From Omphiscola glabra (taxonomy: Eukaryota; Mollusca; Gastropoda; Lymnaeidae), in NCBI GenBank assembly GCA_964017045.1, contig OZ024796.1, positions 21,475,510-21,539,509 on the forward strand: a DNA stretch of 64,000 nucleotides, given 5' to 3'. Positions 24,201 to 34,542 of this stretch are shown piece after piece. Below the pieces are notes generated by a model. The model saw only the letters and a list, made by a program, of their open reading frames with translations. It was not told the origin of the DNA and searched no databases. The position numbers and the translations under genes are program-made. The number at the start of each line of letters is the position of its first letter. Within the stretch, counting starts at the first letter, position 1.

Positions 24201-27200
24201 CTTTTTTTACCCACTTCCATACTTCCCTTGAAGCCATACATGCCAACCTGTACTGTTTAACCATACTTTTTTTAAGCTTTGATACATTTGCCAAGGTGTA
24301 TGGCCGTACATGCTTTTGTACAGTAATTTTTAATGGATTTAGAAAAGAAATATTTTTGCACAAGACACACCTCAAAACTGGTGGTGCAATAAATTAAAGT
24401 TTGGAAACAAGAAGCTTAAATTCCATTTGTTCAATCAAAATGAAAAAATTGAGGATCAGTAGGCCAACTAAATTTAGAAACGGCACATTTCATTGATATC
24501 GAGCAGTTAATACAATAGTAGCTAGTTTGAGTAGTAGGGTAAATCATATTTACAAATCCCTCTTTGTAAATCTAAACAGAAACTGCAGTGTTAGTAAGTG
24601 TGATTTTTAATTTATATTAAGTAATTAAATATATTTAATTTCACAATCAATCAATCAATGAAAAGCATTATTCATTATTCCTATTTATTACAACAGCTTG
24701 GCTTTATATCTCTGGTACTGTGAAAAATAAGGCTATGAGCTGATGGTCAACTCAACAACTTTGTCGAGACGGAAAAACTTGGTTAATTTAAATACAGGAA
24801 TCTGTTTCACCATAGCTAGCATAATTAACAAAGGAATTATGTCAAAATACATCTACTTTGCTATCAAATTCATCATCTGTCCATTTAGTAATACAACTTC
24901 TTTTGACCAGTGTGGAAAAAATAAATCAAAATTAGATTATTTAAAATTGGACTTAGAACAACGTAGCAAGCTATTTTCATTTATAAGAGGGGTTCTACAG
25001 TGGGTTTCCACCCCGCAACTAGTTTGCGAAGTAGTTGAGATGAAACGGTTGCCTAGGGCTGCGTATGTAGGCACATAAAGGGGGAGACTATTCATTTTTT
25101 ATTCATACATTCAAAACATTGATACAAATTATGAAAATGTTATAAATTATTCTTTTTTCAACTTTTCATTTTTAATGTCCAGTTTATCATGCTGCTGTAC
25201 AGCTTTTTTGATCCCATGCTTAAAACTCAAAAAGATATTTTATTAATGCTTTATTTTAATTTGTAATTACCATGCATATAAAACTGCATCGCATCATGAA
25301 TATTCTTTTCTATATTAGCATTTTTTCCTAGCAATTTTATAATTAATAAGCAAACATACATTCATTATCAATCATTATCACAGTTTAACATAGATAACAC
25401 TTCCCCTCTTTTCATTCAGGAATGAATTAAAAGCTTTCCTGGTATGTAAAACCAGACCAAGTTTTCCAGAATATTTAATGCTACTAGTAAAATTTTAGAA
25501 GCAAATAAATTCCTTTACAGTAAATAACTAAGTAATTTAAAAAAGAACACTAATTTTTTTTAAAAAACAGAAGCTCACAATACATTTTTATTTTAAAAAG
25601 CTTAACAAGCTAACTCAAACAGGTCGCAAAAAAATTTGCTTTTAACGTATATAAGTTGTAATTTAATCATATAGAGTAAAATTCAGATATCTGGACATTG
25701 ATTATCCAAGCTTGGATTGTGTTCCCAAATAATGTATGCGGGCAAGGGAAAGAAGTATCATAATGGTTCTAGAGAAAGCAATTCTAATGTTAAGGATCCA
25801 AATTTTTTTTTTTTAAATCTGTAATTATAAATGTAAAAACTTCCATTTTATTTTTACGATATGTGATCATTACCTAAAATTTATTTTATGTTTCGATTTG
25901 TAAAAATTGAATTTTTAAATGTTTGAATTTTGCATACAGTTTCACTATCTGGAAAACTTGTTAGCAAGAATAAAATAATAGCAAAAATGAACAGTAAAAT
26001 TAGTTACCTCAATAGTGACACAATAAAATAACTATAAAATCTATTTGCAAGGTCTTTGACTGGCTGACTAACATATAGTTTATACAAAAGCCACCTGACA
26101 GCAACTTTAAATTAAAGAAACATTAATTAACAAATAAAACTTTGTTTACATTTGGTACTGCACATATGCAATAACAGGCACATTTGGGCTGTGGAGATCA
26201 AGTGAAATCATTTTAATCATAGTTACACTTATATTCTCTCTCTCTTTTTATATTTGCTACACTCCTTAATATATTATAAGCTGCTGCTTTATGAAACATT
26301 TCAACAAAATTTCAATCTGAGTATTTTCTTTTTTTACAAGACCGTGGAAGCAAGATAACTCTAAAACTAAAATAATAAATACTTTTTAAAAGGCAAAATG
26401 CCCACAGATCAGCTGAACAAATGAGCGAGCTGTTGACTCTACCAGTATCTAAAGTATTTCAAGGATGAGAGAAATAAATTTACAGCTTTGCAAATGTTCA
26501 CTGCTAAATAAATTCAACTTTCTTACAATTTAAACAGCTATTAAAGTTACACAGAATGAAAAAACAATCAACATTAACTCATTCCTGATGGTTGCAACTA
26601 AATGCGCCCCTATCGGGTTCCAACGGAACCTTATTCATTTATGGATGCTTTTATTACTATTAATTTTTATTTAGCAGCTTAAAAAATATTTTACAAATGT
26701 AAATCCATTGATAAACGGAATTACTTCCCTTTCTCAGGAATATAAATTAAGTATGGAAGCAGCAGTACCGTTGGGATTGAGTTAAGTTTTTTGACAAAAC
26801 CTGACCTAAAAAAGGCAATGAATAAATAGAAATCAACAAAACCAAATTTCAATTTTTAAGCAAGTGGAAAGGTTATTTCTTCTTATTTGAAACAAGTTTC
26901 AGAAATTGCTTGTTACCACTGAAGGTTTTGAAACACACAAAATAAAGAGTTTTTTCAATTGAAAAAAAATGAACATCACAAGTGTTTATGAGTAAATGTT
27001 GAAAATAGGAACTTGTAACTTAAAATGCAAACTAGAAAGCCTACATCGCCAGCACCCTCTTCTATGTTATCCTGAGCCTTTTCACCCTCGCTATTTTCTT
27101 TGTTATTATTCTGTGTCGTTTCGACATTTTCTCTGTTATCCCCTTTCTCTTCCTCCTCTTCATCATCCTCACAAAAACAAATGCAGAAACAATCATCATC

Positions 27201-30200
27201 TGGTCCTGGCCCTTCAAAACTACCCTCATCTTCTTCATCTTCTGCATCTTCAATTAAAATATCAGCAGCGCCACTCACCTGAAAATTATTGGTGTCATAG
27301 AAACTCAAATTAAACTTTGCTTCATTATATTTTTTTAAGTACTTATCCTTTCCTGATTGCCTACTGTAGTTTTTATCACTTCATTCATCAGACAACATAT
27401 CATCCTGCCATTTTAAAAACATGTTACTGCTTAACAATGTGGTTTAGCTAGACCTATACAGTAGAGCAATAGTAATTTTTAAACTTAACCCTACCAGACC
27501 ACTGTACCGATTTTTCTGTAATTTCCAAATCTGCCACGAATCCAATGTACCTAATTTTGGGTAATTTGCCTACTCAAGAAAAAAATGTGTCAAAAAATAA
27601 CCAACCAATCGTGGTCAAACTTCATGGTTAGCCATTGCAAATGTCTCTCATTTGTTTGAATTGAATTTGTGTGGTTTGACGTGAAAAAATTCTGAAAATG
27701 AAGGGCTGATAAACCAAGCATTTCAACAGGAAAGTAGGTCTAGGCTTATCACAGACCAACGGGTAATCGATACATTGGTTGATTCAGACTCCAGGCCATC
27801 ATTTTCCAGAGATTCCCACTGGGAAATCGTATAATCATATCTCTGTTGTGTGCATGGAAAAACACTTCAGGTACAAATGGCAAAATCATGGAGTGTCTTA
27901 CATAGATAATCCATGCAAGAAGGTAAAGAGCAATACCTAGTGCTCACTTTGCAAGAAGTACCTCTGTGTGAAACAAGGCTCATTCTGCTGGGTGGATTGG
28001 CAAACAAAGGTGGAATATTGGCGCTAGATGAAAGGTAGACCCATTTCCTACAATATCTCCAAGTTCCATCTTATTCTAACCACTTTTTTGCATTTCACAA
28101 ACGTTTTTCTATATCATGTTTGTTTTTTCTCTTTAACGCTCAGGAGTCCAGGTAGAGGGGACAGTTAGGTTCACGGCCTCAGGGCTGGTAGGGTTAAAAT
28201 AAAGGCCTATAATTAATAAATATAACAGGCACAGATCATAATTTCTTTTAATATTAGCACTATGTAATAGTAAGCTTTATTAATCTTTAGAAAAAGTATT
28301 TAAAATATCATTTAACCAGGTTAAAATTAGATAAAATATAAATAGATATAGGGTCACAATAGTAAAGGAACAAATAAAAACATGACAGAATGATGGCTAG
28401 AATAAAGTGACATAACGAATAAAAGCACAATTGAAGTCACATAGTTATATTTAAAATTATTTAGAAATTTCTTCCTTCACCCTCAAATAATAACTAGAAA
28501 ATTCTCTTGGCATCTGTGAAAATTCCTGATTTAACCTCTTATGAATATGTTGGGTGCCAAAAATCTAAGAAATCCCAGAAAAGGACTGGGATTCATAGAG
28601 TTAATGGCTTGGGACCTAGTAAATTTTTATTATTGTAATGGGGAAAATTTTTATTGGATCTCAAACATGTTCTGGGTTGCAATTATTGCACAGAATGATT
28701 ATTCGGCCAGCGCTCGTCATTTTTTCCCATTATCTGTCCCGCAGTGAAAAAAGTTTGGTGACCCCCTGAACTATGCCATTGGTTTATTTTTTTTTTAAAT
28801 TTTAAATCAAAGAACCAACATTAAGTTTACAAAGTGTCTACATGTCCGGCGACCGGACAAATATATTCTCGAAATATTCGTCCGGCAACCAAGTCACATG
28901 ACTGCTGAAACAAAATTGTGAAAGATATTTGTCCGTCAACCTTGTCACGTGACCGTTAATAGTTGATCCGAATCAGAAAAATGGAGTCGGAGATACATGT
29001 GGGCGACAAGTTTACTTCATTTCAACAAATAGGGTGGGTGCGGGGAAGCAATGAATACTAGAAGGAATAAATACTGAGAGTGAAAGGATAAAAATTATAG
29101 TGAGGGTGATAAATAATTAAAGTGGATAGGTCGATAGTTCACAAAGAAATAGACCCTAACTCTTAATATAGGGCCAGTATAGTGTGCTGCTGGGGTAGCC
29201 TACTTAACACGCAATATTAACCTAAATAAAACTTTTTTGATGTAGGTGTATTGAAAGTCATCTGGCAGCTATTGGTCTTATTTTGTTTGGTTCATATGTT
29301 AAATTTAGGTTACTAGTTGAGCTTTACAAGATATTTAAACCAAGATAACGGACTTTTATTTTTTGGAAGAGTCGGATTCAAATGACTAGTATATAGGCAT
29401 ACTAGTATTATAATAGTTTTCATTTAAAGTCAAAAGCTTATGATACACTTTATGTATCTCAGAGCATTTGAAAATATCATATTCAGTATTTATTTATTAT
29501 CTAGGGATCGGCTAATATATATATATTCACACTATTGGAATATCATATACAATGCAACTATTTTGCCGGCGACCTCTTGTCACATGATAGGTACTCCAAC
29601 TCAAATTTTCAAATACATCTGACATAGACAAAGAGCATATCATTGGAAAGAGCTGGCTTTAAGCTTTCCAATGACACCAAGATAATCTTTCTATCACTTA
29701 TAGAAGAAAAGTTATGAATTTTTTTGTGATTTATGTTTCCCCACTATTCGGCTTTGTATTTAATTTTTAAAGCTGTAATCGCATTATTACTTTTTTGTAC
29801 TATTTTTCTTGCAAATTTTTGGCTGTTAAAGTTAGAGCTATCAAATTTGGAGGAGACATTTACAATGCAATGTTTAACAAAATGAAACACATGAATTATG
29901 AATTAAGTTGTTATATTTTTTATTAAATATGACTTTATGAGCATATGGCGTGGATAACGACAATTTGCGGAAAATTTAATTTTTCAAAAAGTGACATAAT
30001 TCCTAAACCAATATAGCTATTTCTTGCTAAGAAATAAACATGTGCAATCTGTTTTCAAATGATATTGTAAAATAGTATCATGCTTTAAAAAATCATTTTT
30101 AGCAAACACTTTAATGTAGTAGATTCCATAGATGTATGCTGACATAGATAAAATGAAAATTTAAAAATAATAATAATAATAATTTTAAAACAAAAAATTA

Positions 30201-33113
30201 GGAATTTACCAGTTACATACAAATAGTGGACATTTCATCATAATTATTAAATCGAGTGTTTCTAATTTTTTAACACAGTTTCGGGAACAGAGTAAAATGA
30301 TTTTAAAAATAGTCTTTATTTATTAAATCCCCAATGACTTTTCTCTGTTAATATAATAATAAGAAACAATCTTCCCCAGCTGTTTGAACTATTTAAAAAA
30401 AATATTTTAAGATGATAATCCAGTAGAAAGAATATAATATATATTTAAACAACGAATAAAAAAAAATCACAGCGATCAGCCCGCGTTTTTCTTCGTGCTT
30501 CGGCGCAGGCATTGGAGTGCCTACACATGACGTGTCTGCCAGAATAATAACTAGGTACTTTGACAGAAATTTTAAATATTGTCATATTCCAAAAAATGAT
30601 GCACCATTTGAAAGGGCTAGCTATAAGGTTTACAAAAACACCAATTTCATCTTTCTATCTTTTATAGAAGTGGAGTTATGATTTTTTTGGTTATTTTTTA
30701 AACCCTCCTTATTTATCTTTGTATTTAACTAAAAAAACGTGTGACCCACTTTCCAAATTTCTGCCTTATTTTGCCCAAAACTTTTTTTATTTTAAGAGAT
30801 AATGCCACCAGATTTTCAGGACACATTATCAATGCAATATACAACACAATAAACATCAAAACTTTTATATAACATCAATACTTTCATTTTTTTAAATATT
30901 TATATGAGGGTATGTTAAGAAAAAAATGAACAGAAAATAGTAAAAATTAATATTTGTAAAGGAAAAAACAACAACAACATATTAATTGTATTTTAATGAA
31001 TTATATGCTTGAGTGAAATTTTAAATCAATTCTTATATTTAAGAAAGGTAAGTAGAAGCCTTTTTTGTTGAATGTGTATAATATTATAAATAAAAACGAC
31101 TAATATCACCAATAAGATTAATACCCGTACCGGGATATGTGAGCTTAAATTTTAAAAAGTAATGGGGATGTTCTGTCTGTCATTTTCTATTTAGACTGCT
31201 CTTCAAACTGCTCGGTCTTTTTGATAAATCCACAATCTCTCTATACTTTGTCTTTGTCCAAACATGCTTCCTTGTCGTCGACAATGTCGATGGAAAGACT
31301 TCTTTAACTTTAATAGAAAATTAACATTTTCTCTTGTGTCTGAATGAAACCTAGAAATAACATCTAATTATATTCATATCCTGAACCGACACAATTTCTT
31401 ACTGCTTTTTAATATTATTCAATTTTTTTGTTTAATAAAATTAATTTCTTTTACTTTTATATTATTAGAAATAATTAATATTTGCCTTGGTAAACTGTTT
31501 TTGTACGCTAATAAAAAATAATTACTATGATGATGTTATTTATTTTAATTTATAATTAAATGCCTAATTAATGTTTTTAAAATACTAACTTAAATACTAT
31601 TATGCCTGTAAGTGTAAATGCAGATGTATTAGTGAAATAGTATTATTAGTTTATTAGTAATTATATTTGTACCAGTATTTGTAACTATTAGTATCAGGAT
31701 TAGACTTATTAGTTAATGTCACTAACTAGAGAATAACAATTATTATTAAAATTATTAAACTATTATTGATTCAATAAAGACAAGCAAATTGGATAAAACA
31801 TTGCGCCATTCTCTCATAAAATTTCTTAATTTTAATTGATATTATACATATTTTTATTATTATTACTGTATAATATTTATGTAAATCAAGGGACAAAACT
31901 GGCCCGAAATTCAACAGACTACACAAACTAAATTTTTTTAAAACTCTTAAATTTACACTGGGTTGTATTAATGTCTAATAATATTTTTTAAATGAATCCA
32001 ATTAATTAACTGATAATTGTTCAACGGAATTTTGAAGATTAACAATAACGGTCATCTTTTTTATATCTTCATATTTAAATATTAATGACAGAGCCATTTC
32101 CGACAACCCAATTTTTTTTTTTTTGAAGGGGGATAACTAGTGAAACACTCAATTTTCACAAATTCCGCGATGCATAACTTTTTTCAGCGATTGCTATTAT
32201 TAATGGAATAAAGTTATTCCTCTTTATCAAAAAATCAAGCTCTGTAGCGGTAAAGCGCTATGCCTAGCGAGCTGGCATTAAAAAGTAATACTATTTAGTA
32301 AATATCAACCCATAAAAATAAATCTGTTGCCACTTACAAAATACACAATGCTGCTAGAAGGATACCTCCGTGTTTGGAAAAATATGTGCTCTACGTCACT
32401 GATGTCTAATTAGTTTATAATTAGAAAACTGTGACGTAAAACACAAAAGAACGAGATAACCACTGAGGCGAATGTTAAAATGGCTGCACACGTTTTGCAT
32501 TATTTTTCCATATGCGCAGACCGCATGCGCGTGAGACCTTCAACGTACCTATAATAACACCTATAAGTCGCCCTGTGGTCACGTGGCATGCCCGCCGGAA
32601 GAATATCTCCTGCCCAATTTTTCCGGTCACTGGACATGTAGTCACTGCCTTAAATTTAAGTAGGCATGCACTCATTCATGCTGGCTTGACTTACTATTTC
32701 AGACTCAAACTTTTTACAATTTCAGTCACAGTGTAGGCCTATGCCAATTAGCCTAGGCTTAAAGTCTTAATAAAGTGTGGGAGTATAATAATAGGCTATA
32801 GTCTCAGACCAATTTTTAATACCCAAGTGAGTCATATGAGAGACTCCGTCTCTAAGAGTTCCGATATTAATAGTTAAATAGTGGGCCTAGTATTAACTCA
32901 CTAGTATAAAAATAAAATATTATAAGGCAAGGTCAAATGTTCAACACTGTCGAATACATTTAGATAAATTAAAGCAGATATATAGACATTTTAAAAAGAA
33001 CCATTGTTTAGCCTGTGTAATAAATAATAATAAAATGATCTAAAACGAATCTCATTTTCTGTTACCTCTTCATTAGGCTTTGAAGCAGCGATAACTTTGT
33101 CGCCTAGACCCAT
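21242..33113 (-). CDS. UQCRH: Cytochrome b-c1 complex subunit 6 (hinge protein), whole gene span
   Basis: Acidic hinge subunit of mitochondrial respiratory complex III, which supports the contact between cytochrome c1 and cytochrome c in the intermembrane space. Exons, read on the minus strand: 33113-33066, 23980-23957, 23594-23433 and 21274-21242. All junctions are phase 0 and give 88 residues with a stop; vertebrate UQCRH is about 91. Seen: start MGLGDKVIAASKPNEE, an acidic stretch (EEDEEEVDLVDP), then a helical hairpin domain with cysteines at 34, 40, 50, 64, 74 and 78. The 34/78 and 50/64 spacings equal the two disulfide pairs known in the family. The C-terminus ASKKLFSKLK corresponds to VAHKLFNNLK of mammals. 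The gene is intron-rich for so small a protein. An extra acidic open segment at 27045-27278 may be an optional exon. The assignment is very secure; exact 5' and 3' UTRs are unknown. Confidence 0.93.
22250..22760 (+). pseudogene. LINE remnant with RNase H C-terminal region, in the last UQCRH intron
   Basis: Plus-strand pieces read VLQWVPCHIEVMQKERADTL then VIDGAAQPQPKWP, EWLKT..RRHARKLYCNMPP, and TVETGEHLMEECP. These are the W.P.H..I..NE.AD.LA..GA block, the following conserved region and the ETVEHLL.ECP motif common in I-clade-like non-LTR elements with RNase H. Several stops and frameshifts show it is dead. It runs opposite to UQCRH. Confidence 0.7.
22901..23393. mobile_element. piggyBac-like non-autonomous element
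   Basis: TTAA (22897-22900), then CCCATTCAATCCCA; the right end is TGGGATTGAATGGG followed by TTAA (23394-23397). TTAA targets with CCC...GGG ends are diagnostic of piggyBac. It lies 39 bp downstream of the UQCRH domain exon donor. Two GCGGCCAAATCCGGCCA modules repeat near the left end. Confidence 0.85.
23433..23594 (-). CDS. UQCRH: UQCRH main domain exon
   Basis: 54 codons starting DPIDEIKQSC and ending MHCIDHC, between a TTTCATAG acceptor and a GTAAGT donor, phase 0. It carries nearly the whole UCR_hinge domain. The signature RV.SRS...ETC.EEL.DF is intact. Confidence 0.93.
23957..23980 (-). CDS. UQCRH: UQCRH 24-nt microexon (acidic hinge)
   Basis: Eight codons, DEEEVDLV, between a TTTTCCAG acceptor and a GTGAGT donor, phase 0 on both sides. 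It matches the EEEEELVDP stretch just before the conserved domain of vertebrate UQCRH. Confidence 0.85.
26578..26781. mobile_element. piggyBac-like MITE
   Basis: TTAA (26574-26577) and CTCATTCCTGATGG at left; right end CCGTTGGGATTGAG and TTAA (26782-26785). The ends are imperfect inverted repeats, so it is older or a different family from 22901. Confidence 0.65.
27045..27278 (-). CDS. Candidate optional acidic exon within UQCRH intron 1
   Basis: A 78-codon open stretch on the UQCRH strand. It is preceded by an AG acceptor (ATAATTTTCAG) and followed by a GTAGGC donor, both in phase 0, so it could be inserted between exon 1 and the DEEEVDLV exon without changing frame. The sequence is mostly Asp/Glu (EDAEDEEDEG, EDDEEEEEKGD) with a short CFCICFC cluster and an Asn/Glu-rich end. 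Ordinary UQCRH does not need it: exon 1 joined to 23980-23957 already gives a normal-length protein. It could be an alternative exon that lengthens the acidic arm, a decayed duplicate, or simple low-complexity DNA. No transcript evidence is available here. Confidence 0.35.
27489..28193. mobile_element. piggyBac-like element with transposase remnant
   Basis: TTAA (27485-27488) then CCCTACCAGACC; right end GGGCTGGTAGGG then TTAA (28194-28197). 705 bp. A Cys-rich reading frame inside (27854-28027) resembles a piggyBac transposase C-terminus. Confidence 0.8.
27854..28027 (+). pseudogene. Remnant of a piggyBac transposase Cys-rich C-terminus
   Basis: Reads HFRYKWQNHG, then CKKVKSNT, an in-frame stop, CSLCKKYLCVKQGSFCW and VDWQTK. 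The C..C....LC......CW..W pattern is that of the zinc-binding tail of piggyBac transposases. The DDE catalytic part is absent. Confidence 0.5.
28849..29035 (+). other. Direct-repeat promoter-like block and short start exon resembling SWIM/MULE-derived proteins
   Basis: Two copies of an ATATTYGTCCG-CAACC-GTCACRTGAC module (28880-28970) precede an ATG at 28981 that reads MESEIHVGDKFTSFQQI up to a possible donor GTGGGT. Proteins of the SWIM/FAR1-like transposon-derived group often begin with a VG..F.SF motif. No further exon was recognised. Confidence 0.25.
29560..30960. repeat. Two diverged units of one AT-rich repeat, about 0.95 kb apart
   Basis: 29640-29760 and 30600-30725 share CATTTGAAAG-like, CTTTCTATC-TTATAGAAG and AGTTATGATTTTTTTG blocks. 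29830-29890 and 30785-30850 share a further GAC-CATTT-CAATGCAAT block. The 448-bp repeat (30021-30468) lies between them. Confidence 0.55.
30021..30468. repeat. 448-bp dispersed repeat, copy 1
   Basis: Nearly identical, with no indel seen and only two or so substitutions (such as CCAGTTACAT against GCGGTTACAT), to 38383-38830 in the same orientation. Starts TTCTTGCTAAGAAATAAACA and ends AATAAAAAAAAATC. Confidence 0.92.
31000..32440. other. UQCRH intron 1, AT-rich, nothing else recognised
   Basis: Very AT-rich sequence with short homopolymers. No exon or TIR element with good borders. Confidence 0.4.
32511..32536. promoter_or_regulatory. NRF-1-like palindrome in UQCRH intron 1
   Basis: TATGCGCAGACCGCATGCGC followed by GTG lies about 550 bp inside UQCRH intron 1. 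NRF-1 sites (YGCGCAYGCGCR) control many respiratory-chain genes in animals. The match is near-consensus and could be chance. Confidence 0.3.
33066..33113 (-). CDS. UQCRH: UQCRH exon 1 (start codon)
   Basis: Encodes MGLGDKVIAASKPNEE from the ATG at 33113-33111. The exon ends on GAG followed by a gtaaca donor, phase 0. Vertebrate UQCRH also begins MGL and reaches its acidic tract after a similar short leader. No better upstream in-frame start was seen. Confidence 0.85.
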
Positions 33114-34399
33114 TCTTGTAATCAATGATAAAGCCGGAAAAGCCAGGACCTAGCTTTTTAGACTATAATTTTTAATTTGTTGAGTTAGAAGATAATATCA
33201 AGTTAACATTATATAAATTACTTTTCATTTTATTTTATTTTAAAAATATATTGCTGATATATATTATACACAAAAAATCATTCAAAAATTATCAATTCAA
33301 TAAAATCTAATAAATATTACCAAAAGGCTATCTGGTAGTTTTCAAAATTACTATACTAATTGTCGAGAGAAATCAAACTCAATGTTATTCTTTGTCACCT
33401 AGCGTTTTGGCGAGAGCCCCTAATTTACCTCAATGGAGACTAGAATTTGATCGTAATTAAACTTTGAAAGAAGAATAATCAAACCATTTTATTTTTCTAT
33501 TATTTAATATTTTTCATTCATATTTTAAAACATAATTAGTTTTGTGGAGGCCATACATCTTTTATTGCTATAATTTATATTACAAATTACATAAAACAAA
33601 ATAACTACCTTTCGCTATATCCCTTTTTAATAATTAAAGCGGTCACTAAGCCAGCGAACCAGTAATTTATTAATTTAATAAAATAATTGGTTAAATGTGT
33701 TTAGAAAAGATAATCACTAATTAGTGGTCTAAATGGCTTCGGAGCCGAATGCAGCTTTTTGAGTGGATAAAATAATAGCGGCTATACTGCCTTTACTGGC
33801 TATACTTATTTATAAACACATTTTAACAACGCACCCCTGTCTGTGTCTCCCAAATACTTTCTTAGCAGATATAATTAATAAAGTGGCTTTATTCTAAATG
33901 TCTAATAGAGACATGTGGGCGGATCGGTTACCGGAAATTTGATCGAAAGAAATTTCGTCGACGGAAAATTGATCGACGGTAATTTGATCGAACGGAAATT
34001 TGGTCTAATCTTTTTTTCAGTTCAGACGTTAAAATTTTTGTCAAATTTCTTTTTGAACGCACTATATTATATAGTAAAACAAAATAATGCGTTTAAACAG
34101 AAATTTGACGCAAAATTTTAACGTATAAACTAAAAAAAACGATTCGACCAAATTTCCGTTCGATCAAATTTCCGTCGATAAATTTTCCGTCGACGAAATT
34201 TCATTCGATCAAATTTCCGGATACGGGGCGGATCGGCAATGCAAAGCGCAACTATTTGAGAACCACTGGATGAATAGCATAGATCTTCAGTGCAGAAAAT
34301 ACAAATGTATTAATAAGTAAGTCTGGAACCGACAATCTAACTGACAATCCAAACATTGAAGCGCTGATCGTATTTACATATAATAAAGAAACAAAAAAA
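33114..34399. promoter_or_regulatory. Intergenic stretch between UQCRH and the 34400 start, probable shared promoter region
   Basis: Divergent starts lie at 33113 (minus) and 34400 (plus). The interval is AT-rich and shows no ORF of note. It contains a long-TIR element (33928-34225) that ends only about 175 bp before the 34400 ATG. No convincing TATA box could be fixed for either gene, so the promoter role is inference from position. Confidence 0.45.
33928..34225. mobile_element. Long terminal-inverted-repeat MITE between UQCRH and the 34400 exon
   Basis: The left arm begins TTACCGGAAATTTGATCGAA and the right arm ends TTCGATCAAATTTCCGGATA. The arms pair over roughly 75 bp and consist of repeated AAATTT-CCG-TCGA modules. 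An 11-bp direct repeat, GGGCGGATCGG, flanks it at 33917-33927 and 34226-34236. No transposase is inside. A related right end is cut by the start of the window (1-63). Confidence 0.8.
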
Positions 34400-34542
34400 A
34401 TGGAGGAACCAAAGTCAAAAGCAGCATCAGAAATTGAGGATGACTCAGTGGAATCTGAAGACTCCGCAGAGCCGATTGATATGAGCGCTTTTGCTTTGCC
34501 AGATTTGGATATTCACGACGATGAGGAAGACTCGCCAGAAAG
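34400..34542 (+). CDS. Candidate first coding exon, acidic N-terminus (possibly RGS22)
   Basis: ATG at 34400 opens a frame beginning MEEPKSKAASEIEDDSVESE, continuing with PIDMSAFALPDLDIHDDEED, then an AG|GTACGC donor in phase 2. The composition looks like a disordered acidic N-terminus rather than random AT-rich DNA. The next coding exon seen downstream on this strand (50907) begins in the matching phase and the join would read SPE-S-SKEDFW. The phase match has a one-in-three chance of being accidental, and 16.4 kb separate the two, so this could instead belong to an unrecognised gene. Without splicing, the frame continues to 34633. Confidence 0.45.

Noticed and set aside
24743..25078. 111-codon plus frame
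   Set aside because: AT-rich, no motif, no splice or promoter context, opposite to the gene whose intron contains it.
32235..32275. tRNA-like string (GTAGCGGTAAAGCGCTATGCC)
   Set aside because: No A-box/B-box pair, acceptor stem or T-loop could be built around it.
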